Assembly: GCF_042433085.1 (NCBI RefSeq) | Contig: NZ_JBHLWA010000020.1 | Location: 1-36,796 of the forward strand | Source: Gallibacterium melopsittaci | GTDB taxonomy: Bacteria; Pseudomonadota; Gammaproteobacteria; Enterobacterales; Pasteurellaceae | Direction of reading: 5' to 3' | Length of the DNA stretch: 36,796 nucleotides | In this document: in pieces, positions 31,076 through 36,796 of the stretch | Layout of the letters: every line of letters begins with the position of its first letter | Numbering within the stretch: the first letter of the stretch is position 1 | Made by a program: the position numbers and the translations under genes | The notes under the pieces: generated by a model | The model's database searches: none | Seen by the model: the letters and a program-made list of their open reading frames with translations, nothing else | Told to the model about the DNA's origin: nothing

Positions 31076-32317
31076 ATGTCGTGGAATGATTCAGGACAGG
31101 ATCCTTGGTCAAAACCTGGTAGTTCGGATCGAAAAGATGGAAAAGAAAGTCATTCATCTGGACAGAATCAACAACCTAACCAAAATAAGAATAATGATAC
31201 CCCACCAGATTTACTAGAAGAACTTGCTAAATTTTTTAACAAAATGAGCCAAGGTGGTGGACAAGGTAGTAATAATCAAAAACGCCCATCTAACACGACA
31301 ATTTCAGCGAATGGCATTGGAAAATTAGCAATCTTTGCGATTATTGCGATGATTGTTTTTTGGATTGCAAGTGGTTTTTATACCATTAAAGAAGCCGAAC
31401 GAGGCGTAGTTTTACGTTTTGGTAAATTAGAAAAAATTGTCCAACCAGGATTGAATTGGAAGCCAACCTTTATTGATGATGTTTTACCAGTTAACGTAGA
31501 ACGTATCAGTGAATTAAAAACACAAGGTTCGATGTTAACGCAAGATGAGAATATGGTAACAGTGGAGATGACAGTACAATACCGTATTCAAGATCCTGCA
31601 AGTTATCTATTTCACGTTGTTGATCCACAAGATAGTTTAAGCCAAGCAACAGATAGTGCTTTACGTTATGTAATTGGCCATATGAGTATGGATGATATTT
31701 TAACGACTGGACGTTCAGTAGTGCGTGAGCGTACATGGAAATCATTAAATGAAATTATTAAACCATACAATATGGGATTAGAAATTTTAGATGTGAACTT
31801 CCAATCAGCACGTCCACCAGAAGAAGTTAAAGATGCGTTTGATGATGCGATTAAAGCGCAAGAAGATGAGCAACGTTTAATTCGTGAAGCAGAAGCCTAT
31901 GCAAGAGAACGTGAGCCAATTGCACGTGGTAATGCACAACGTATTATTGAACAGGCGACTGCATATAAAGAACAAATTGTGTTGGATGCAAAAGGGGAAG
32001 CAGAACGTTTTACTAAATTAATTCCTGAATTTAAAGCTAATCCACAATTATTAAAAGAGCGTCTGTATTTAGAATCAATGGAAAAAGTGATGTCAGCAAC
32101 GCCAAAAGTCTTATTAGATAATAACGGTAATAATTTGACAGTCTTGCCATTGGAACAATTATTAAAACAAAATAAAAACAACAGTGCATCGGAAAACTCA
32201 ACTGGTACAAGTGAGAGTACAACAGCACCAAAAGCAACGTTAGAGATGCCGAAAGTGCCGTCAACTACTCAATCAAAAGAACCAATTATTGATGCGGATC
32301 GTCAAGGGAGATTTTAA
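31076..32317 (+). CDS. hflK: FtsH protease modulator HflK
   Basis: HflK and HflC form a large membrane complex around FtsH and restrain its proteolysis of membrane proteins. The 413-residue protein (E. coli 419) has a Gly/Asn/Gln-rich cytosolic N-terminus, a single membrane segment at about 82-102 (LAIFAIIAMIVFWIASGF) and a periplasmic SPFH/band-7 domain. It includes EAERGVVLRFGK, VDPQDSLSQATDSALRYVIG and NFQSARPPEEVKDAFDDA, followed by a coiled-coil region. CGGAGA precedes the ATG. The stop overlaps the hflC start by one base. In E. coli the same pair precedes purA in the hfq operon. Confidence 0.96.
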   Translation: MSWNDSGQDPWSKPGSSDRKDGKESHSSGQNQQPNQNKNNDTPPDLLEELAKFFNKMSQGGGQGSNNQKRPSNTTISANGIGKLAIFAIIAMIVFWIASGFYTIKEAERGVVLRFGKLEKIVQPGLNWKPTFIDDVLPVNVERISELKTQGSMLTQDENMVTVEMTVQYRIQDPASYLFHVVDPQDSLSQATDSALRYVIGHMSMDDILTTGRSVVRERTWKSLNEIIKPYNMGLEILDVNFQSARPPEEVKDAFDDAIKAQEDEQRLIREAEAYAREREPIARGNAQRIIEQATAYKEQIVLDAKGEAERFTKLIPEFKANPQLLKERLYLESMEKVMSATPKVLLDNNGNNLTVLPLEQLLKQNKNNSASENSTGTSESTTAPKATLEMPKVPSTTQSKEPIIDADRQGRF

Positions 32318-33213
32318 TGATGCGTAAGTTTTTAATGCCAGTTATTTTTGTGATTGCCGTCATTTTATATACCAGTATTATTGTCGTGCCAGAAGGAACA
32401 AGAGGTATTATGCTGCGTTTTGGTAAGGTACAACGTGATGCAGATAATAAAGTTGTTGTCTATAGTCCAGGATTACATTTCAAAATTCCATTTATTGATG
32501 GAATTAAAGTGTTAAATGCACGAATCCAAACATTAGATGGTCAAGCTGATCGTTTCGTTACGGTAGAGAAAAAAGATTTATTAGTTGATTCTTATGTGAA
32601 ATGGCGTATCGCTGATTTTGGTAAATTCTTTACCTCAACAGGAGGTGGCGATTATTTACGTGCAGATAGTTTATTAAGACGTAAAGTTAACGACCGTTTA
32701 CGTTCTGAAATTGGGGCAAGAACAATTAAAGATATTGTCTCTGGAACCCGTGGTGAATTAATGTTAGATGCACGTAAAGCCTTGAATACTGGTGCAGATA
32801 GTACTTCTGAATTAGGTATTGAAGTGATTGATGTGCGTATTAAACAAATTAATTTACCAGAAGAAGTTTCATCTTCAATTTATCAACGTATGCGAGCTGA
32901 GCGTGATGCGGTTGCGCGTGAACATCGTTCACAAGGGCGTGAGAAAGCAGCGTTTATTCAAGCTGATGTTGATCGTAAAGTGACTGTGATCTTGGCGAAT
33001 GCCAATAAAAAAGCACAAGAACTACGTGGGGAAGGTGATGCAGTAGCTGCTAAAATTTATGCAGATGGCTTTGGGCAAGCACCAGAGTTTTATAACTTTA
33101 TTCGTAGTCTAAAAGCTTATGAGAAAAGTTTTGCACAATCTGATAATCTAATGATAGTTAAACCCGATAGTGAATTCTTTAAATTTATGCAACGTCCTGA
33201 AGGACAAAAGTAA
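32317..33213 (+). CDS. hflC: FtsH protease modulator HflC
   Basis: HflC is the partner of HflK. The 298-residue protein has an N-terminal membrane segment (about 5-21) and a band-7 domain with VPEGTRGIMLRFGKVQR, PGLHFKIPFIDG, LDGQADRFVTVEKKDLLVDS and IEVIDVRIKQINLPEEV. A helical region, RMRAERDAVAREHRSQGRE, follows. It lacks the roughly 35-residue insertion found in E. coli HflC (334 residues). ATG is repeated at 32317 and 32320; either could be used, both being close to GGGAG. The first overlaps the hflK stop. Confidence 0.95.
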   Translation: MMRKFLMPVIFVIAVILYTSIIVVPEGTRGIMLRFGKVQRDADNKVVVYSPGLHFKIPFIDGIKVLNARIQTLDGQADRFVTVEKKDLLVDSYVKWRIADFGKFFTSTGGGDYLRADSLLRRKVNDRLRSEIGARTIKDIVSGTRGELMLDARKALNTGADSTSELGIEVIDVRIKQINLPEEVSSSIYQRMRAERDAVAREHRSQGREKAAFIQADVDRKVTVILANANKKAQELRGEGDAVAAKIYADGFGQAPEFYNFIRSLKAYEKSFAQSDNLMIVKPDSEFFKFMQRPEGQK

Positions 33214-33216
33214 CTG

Positions 33217-33240
33217 AAAAGCCTCGATAAGAGGCTTTTC
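33217..33240 (+). terminator. Terminator of hflKC
   Basis: AAAAGCCTC (33217-33225) pairs with GAGGCTTTT (33231-33239) around GATAA. It separates hflC from purA, unlike the single operon of E. coli. Confidence 0.88.
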
Positions 33241-33402
33241 TTATGCATAGATTATTAATTGGATTATGTGTGTTAATAGATAATGAAATCCACGGGATTT
33301 ACCAAAGATTAAATTTGTACTTTTTAATTGGCAGTAGTAAAGTATTCCGCTGGAATAACCACCTCTTTTGAAACGAAGTCTAAATAACCTAAAGGTAAAA
33401 TT

Positions 33403-34698
33403 ATGGGAAAAAGTGTAGCAGTCCTTGGTGCTCAATGGGGCGATGAAGGAAAAGGTAAAATTGTTGATTTATTAACTGATCGTGTGAAGTATGTTGTTCG
33501 TTATCAAGGCGGACATAATGCTGGACATACTTTAATCATCAATGGCGAAAAAACAGTATTACGTCTTATTCCATCAGGTATTTTACGCGATGGTGTTACC
33601 TGTATGATTGGTAATGGTGTCGTGTTATCACCTTCAGCATTAATGCAAGAAATGGGAGAATTAGAAGCTCGTGGTGTAGAAGTGCGTAGCCGTTTACTCA
33701 TTTCGGAAGCCTGCCCATTAATTTTACCGTACCATGTAGCAATGGATCATGCTCGTGAAGCTGCATTAGGTAAAAAAGCGATTGGTACGACTGGTCGTGG
33801 AATCGGGCCTGCTTATGAAGATAAAGTTGCTCGTCGTGGGTTACGTGTTGGCGATTTATTTAATATGCCAGTATTTGAGGAAAAATTAAAAAATATCTTA
33901 GATTATTATAATTTCCAATTAGTCCATTATTACAAAGTTGAACCAGTTGATTATGCTAAAACCTTAGCAGATATTATTGCGGTTGCTGATGTAATTAAAG
34001 CAATGGTAGCTGATGTAACAACTATTCTTCATCAAGCAAGAGAGCGTGGGGATAATATTCTCTTTGAAGGTGCACAAGGTACCATGTTGGATATTGACCA
34101 CGGAACATATCCATATGTTACTAGTTCAAATACTACTGCTGGTGGTGTGGCAACAGGTTCTGGTTTTGGTCCACGTAATCTTGATTATGTGCTTGGCATT
34201 ATTAAAGCGTATTGTACACGTGTAGGTGGTGGTCCATTTACCACAGAATTATTTGATGAAGTAGGTGCAGAAATTGCTCGTAAAGGTAATGAATTTGGGG
34301 CAGTAACTGGTCGTCCACGTCGTTGCGGTTGGTTTGATGCAGTTGCAGTTCGCCGTGCAATCCAGTTGAACTCAATTTCTGGTTTCTGTATGACAAAATT
34401 AGATGTATTAGATGGTTTTAAAGAAATTAAGATCTGTGTGGCATATAAGATGCCAAATGGGGAAATTCTTGAGTATGCTCCATTAGCTGCAGAAAAATGG
34501 GAAGGTGTTGAGCCAATCTATGAAACCTTACCAGGTTGGTCAGAAAATACATTTGGGGTAACAGATCTTGCCCAGTTGCCAGAAAATGCACGTAAATATA
34601 TTAAGCGTATTGAAGAAGTTACTGGGGTACCAGTAGCAATTCTTTCAACAGGTCCAGATCGTGTACAAACCATGATCTTACAAGATCCGTTTGCTTAA
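33403..34698 (+). CDS. purA: Adenylosuccinate synthetase
   Basis: PurA joins IMP and aspartate with GTP to give adenylosuccinate, the first committed AMP step. The 431-residue protein (E. coli 432) has the signature QWGDEGKGKIVD with catalytic Asp14, and GGHNAGHT with catalytic His42. It also has GTTGRGIGPAYEDK, EGAQGTMLDIDHGTYPYVTS and TGRPRRCGWFDAV. AAAGG precedes the ATG. The 160-base upstream gap holds two short hairpins (33286-33300, 33343-33357) without U-tails; I see no PurR site. Confidence 0.98.
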   Translation: MGKSVAVLGAQWGDEGKGKIVDLLTDRVKYVVRYQGGHNAGHTLIINGEKTVLRLIPSGILRDGVTCMIGNGVVLSPSALMQEMGELEARGVEVRSRLLISEACPLILPYHVAMDHAREAALGKKAIGTTGRGIGPAYEDKVARRGLRVGDLFNMPVFEEKLKNILDYYNFQLVHYYKVEPVDYAKTLADIIAVADVIKAMVADVTTILHQARERGDNILFEGAQGTMLDIDHGTYPYVTSSNTTAGGVATGSGFGPRNLDYVLGIIKAYCTRVGGGPFTTELFDEVGAEIARKGNEFGAVTGRPRRCGWFDAVAVRRAIQLNSISGFCMTKLDVLDGFKEIKICVAYKMPNGEILEYAPLAAEKWEGVEPIYETLPGWSENTFGVTDLAQLPENARKYIKRIEEVTGVPVAILSTGPDRVQTMILQDPFA

Positions 34699-34719
34699 TA
34701 ATTATTATATTCACTGAAT

Positions 34720-34755
34720 AGATGGCTATTTCATTATGGAATAGCCATCTTTTTG
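34720..34755 (+). terminator. Terminator of purA
   Basis: An 11-bp perfect stem, AGATGGCTATT (34720-34730) with AATAGCCATCT (34740-34750), is followed by TTTT. Confidence 0.93.
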
Positions 34756-34771
34756 TCTGATAAGTTCGATT

Positions 34772-36712
34772 ATGCGTCTGTTTATTGCGGAAAAACCGAG
34801 TTTAGCTCGTGCTGTTGCTGATGTTTTACCTAAGCCTCATCAACGAGGAGATGGCTTTATTCGTTGTGGTGAAACAGATTATGTGACTTGGTGTGTAGGG
34901 CATTTACTTGAGTTAGCGGAACCTGATGCTTATAACCCCGCATTTAAGCAATGGCGTTTAGAACATTTACCTATTATTCCTGAAAAATGGCAATTTTTAC
35001 CTAAAAAAGCCACAGCGAAGCAGTTATCGGTTATTGCGGATTTAGTGAAACGAGCAGATACCATTGTACATACTGGTGACCCAGATCGTGAGGGACAGTT
35101 ATTAATTGATGAAGTCTTTGCCTATTTACAGTTGCCAGCGATCACCATAGAGAATATTCAACGTTGTTTAGTGAATGACCTCAATCCAGCTGCTGTGCGT
35201 AAAGCGATTGAAAAATTACAACCAAATAAAGCCTTTCGCTCGCTGACTATTTCGGCGTTGGCACGCTCACGGGCAGATTGGTTGTATGGTATTAATATGA
35301 CCAGAGCTTACACAATACGAGGGCAGCAAGTTGGCTATAAAGGTGTATTATCTGTTGGTCGAGTTCAAACGCCAGTATTAGGGTTGATTGTACGGCGTGA
35401 TTTAGAAATAGAACATTTTGTGCCGAAAGATTTTTATGAAGTACAGGCAACCATTTATGCATCGGCAGCAAGTGTTGAACACTCTCCACAACCAATAGGG
35501 TATCCATTCAAAGCACAATGGAAGCCGAGTGAAGCCTGTGAACCATATCAAGATGAAGAGGGGCGAGTGTTAGTTAAATCGTTGGCTGAACACGTGGTGA
35601 AGCGTGTACAGCAACAACCTGCCATCGTTACGGAATATCAAAGTAAAACCGAAAAAGAAACTGCACCTTTACCTTATTCTCTTTCAGCGTTACAAATTGA
35701 TGCAGCTAAACGTTATGGAATGTCTGCGCAAGAGGTATTGGATACTTGCCAACGCTTATATGAAACGCATAAAGCAATCACTTATCCACGTTCAGATTGT
35801 CGTTATTTACCAGAAGAGCATTTTGCGGATAGATCAGCAATTTTTGCTGCGATCAGTGCAAATTGTGCAGAATATCAACATTTTGCTGAGGGATTTAATC
35901 CAGAACAGAAAGGACGTTGTTGGAATGATAAAAATGTTGAAGCACACCACGCCATTATCCCAACGCAAAAACAGTCACTACGGTTGAATACACAAGAGCA
36001 GAAAATTTATCAGTTAATTGCTCGCCAATATTTGATCCAGTTTTATTCTGATGCGGAATATCATAAAACTAAGATTGGCTTGACGATTGCAGGAGGCGTA
36101 TTTGTCGCACAAACGCGAGGATTAGCTAATGCAGGTTGGAAACGTCTATTAGGACAAGATGAAAATGATCAACAGAAAACAGCAGTGGCATTACCAATAG
36201 TACAAAAAGGTGATCAACTCTATTGTTTTGATGCGGAAGTCATAAGTAAAAAAACACAACCACCAAGCTATTTTACAGATGCTACGCTACTTTCCGCTAT
36301 GACAGGGATTGCTCGTTTTGTACAAGATCGGGAGTTAAAGAAAATCTTGCGTGAAACCGATGGTTTAGGTACGGAAGCTACGCGAGCTGGCATTATTGAG
36401 TTGCTGTTTAAACGAGGTTTTCTTAGCAAAAAAGGACGTTATATTCATAGTACTGAGATTGGGCGAGTGTTAATTCAGGCGTTACCTGATATTGCGACAC
36501 AGCCTGATATGACTGCTCACTGGGAATCACAGCTTGATCAAATTTATCGTAAACAGTTAAATTATCAGACATTTATGCAACAATTAACCAATCAACTACC
36601 GCAATTAGTGCGTTATATTGATTTACAGAAGTTAAGTTCATTGCGAACTTTAAGTGCAAATCAAGCAAAAATGCCAACAAAGAAGAAACAGAAAAACAAT
36701 CAAACTGTTTAA
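34772..36712 (+). CDS. topB: DNA topoisomerase III
   Basis: TopB is a type IA topoisomerase that decatenates and unlinks single-stranded DNA junctions. The 646-residue protein (E. coli 653) has a TOPRIM domain with Glu7 (IAEKPSLA) and the metal ligands Asp103, Asp105 and Glu107 (TGDPDREGQLL). The catalytic tyrosine is Tyr338 in THKAITYPRSDCRYLP. HFTDATLLSAMTG-like and TDGLGTEATRAGIIELLFKRG motifs are also conserved. The C-terminus is a short Lys/Gln-rich tail instead of zinc fingers, as in E. coli TopB. It begins 17 bases past the purA terminator and has little room for its own promoter, so read-through from purA may contribute. Confidence 0.97.
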   Translation: MRLFIAEKPSLARAVADVLPKPHQRGDGFIRCGETDYVTWCVGHLLELAEPDAYNPAFKQWRLEHLPIIPEKWQFLPKKATAKQLSVIADLVKRADTIVHTGDPDREGQLLIDEVFAYLQLPAITIENIQRCLVNDLNPAAVRKAIEKLQPNKAFRSLTISALARSRADWLYGINMTRAYTIRGQQVGYKGVLSVGRVQTPVLGLIVRRDLEIEHFVPKDFYEVQATIYASAASVEHSPQPIGYPFKAQWKPSEACEPYQDEEGRVLVKSLAEHVVKRVQQQPAIVTEYQSKTEKETAPLPYSLSALQIDAAKRYGMSAQEVLDTCQRLYETHKAITYPRSDCRYLPEEHFADRSAIFAAISANCAEYQHFAEGFNPEQKGRCWNDKNVEAHHAIIPTQKQSLRLNTQEQKIYQLIARQYLIQFYSDAEYHKTKIGLTIAGGVFVAQTRGLANAGWKRLLGQDENDQQKTAVALPIVQKGDQLYCFDAEVISKKTQPPSYFTDATLLSAMTGIARFVQDRELKKILRETDGLGTEATRAGIIELLFKRGFLSKKGRYIHSTEIGRVLIQALPDIATQPDMTAHWESQLDQIYRKQLNYQTFMQQLTNQLPQLVRYIDLQKLSSLRTLSANQAKMPTKKKQKNNQTV

Positions 36713-36747
36713 CCTGCCAAAACGGTGTAATAGACAAATTTGTTGCT

Positions 36748-36796
36748 AAAAGTAGGCTTAAAGCCTTATAGTACAAGGCTTTAAGCCTACTTTTTG
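36748..36796. terminator. Long perfect hairpin terminator after topB
   Basis: A 20-bp perfect stem runs from 36748-36767 to 36775-36794 around a 7-base loop, ending in TTTTT at the window edge. The A-run at its left end gives a U-run in the opposite direction, so it probably serves topB and a convergent gene beyond the window. Confidence 0.88.

Noticed and set aside
35604..35987. 127-residue plus-strand open frame inside topB
   Set aside because: It overlaps the conserved catalytic region of topB in another frame, has no recognisable domain and is typical of an AT-rich shadow frame.
1..36796. tRNA, rRNA, CRISPR array, prophage or toxin-antitoxin genes
   Set aside because: I looked for cloverleaf arms, regularly spaced repeats and phage or toxin motifs in every gap and saw none. 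The only regular repeat is the coding 87-bp tandem array.

Overview
The window is AT-rich, densely coded chromosomal DNA from a gammaproteobacterium. The protein set looks closest to the Pasteurellaceae: an ArcA lacking one N-terminal residue relative to E. coli, a 395-residue KMSKS-type TyrS, a short HflC, a DUF455 protein and 300-residue RimK. Several gene pairs also keep the E. coli order: icd|rluE-nudJ, zipA|cysZ...cysK, pntA-pntB, gltB-gltD, grxA|nfsA-rimK and hflK-hflC-purA. My visual scan found almost none of the 9-mer DNA-uptake signals that crowd typical Haemophilus or Actinobacillus genomes, so I do not name a genus. No rRNA, tRNA, CRISPR array or prophage is visible.

Layout: 1-70 is the right end of an IS3-family insertion sequence, abutting icd. 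97-3082 holds icd (minus), then rluE, nudJ and a MerR-family regulator (plus). 3132-8056 is a minus-strand run (patatin-like hydrolase, cysZ, acs, cysK), divergent from zipA. 9352-13144 carries arcA, prfC and tyrS (minus). 13145-13699 is a long non-coding gap with a strong leftward terminator and Fur boxes. 13700-18258 carries pntA-pntB, dapD and a repeat-rich lipoprotein. 18584-24549 is gltB-gltD behind a Fur box. 24699-28865 holds degP/degQ with a sigma-E-like promoter, then the nfsA-rimK-DUF455 cluster, divergent from grxA. 29358-30820 holds ytfJ and a DMT transporter (minus). 31076-36712 is hflK-hflC, purA and topB (plus).

The metabolic genes fit together. Icd makes 2-oxoglutarate and NADPH, PntAB interconverts NADH and NADPH, and GltBD uses both products to make glutamate. 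CysZ and CysK take in and fix sulfur, and DapD feeds lysine and peptidoglycan synthesis. DegP, HflKC and the lipoprotein serve the envelope; ArcA is the redox-responsive regulator.

The most interesting point is the tyrS-pntA gap. A leftward terminator at 13241-13271 has no leftward gene to serve, and a Fur box lies just upstream of it. This looks like an unannotated, iron-regulated small RNA gene, possibly with a degenerate second copy upstream. Other points of note are the 87-bp tandem repeat inside the lipoprotein gene, a perfect Fur palindrome upstream of gltBD, and the sigma-E promoter of degP.
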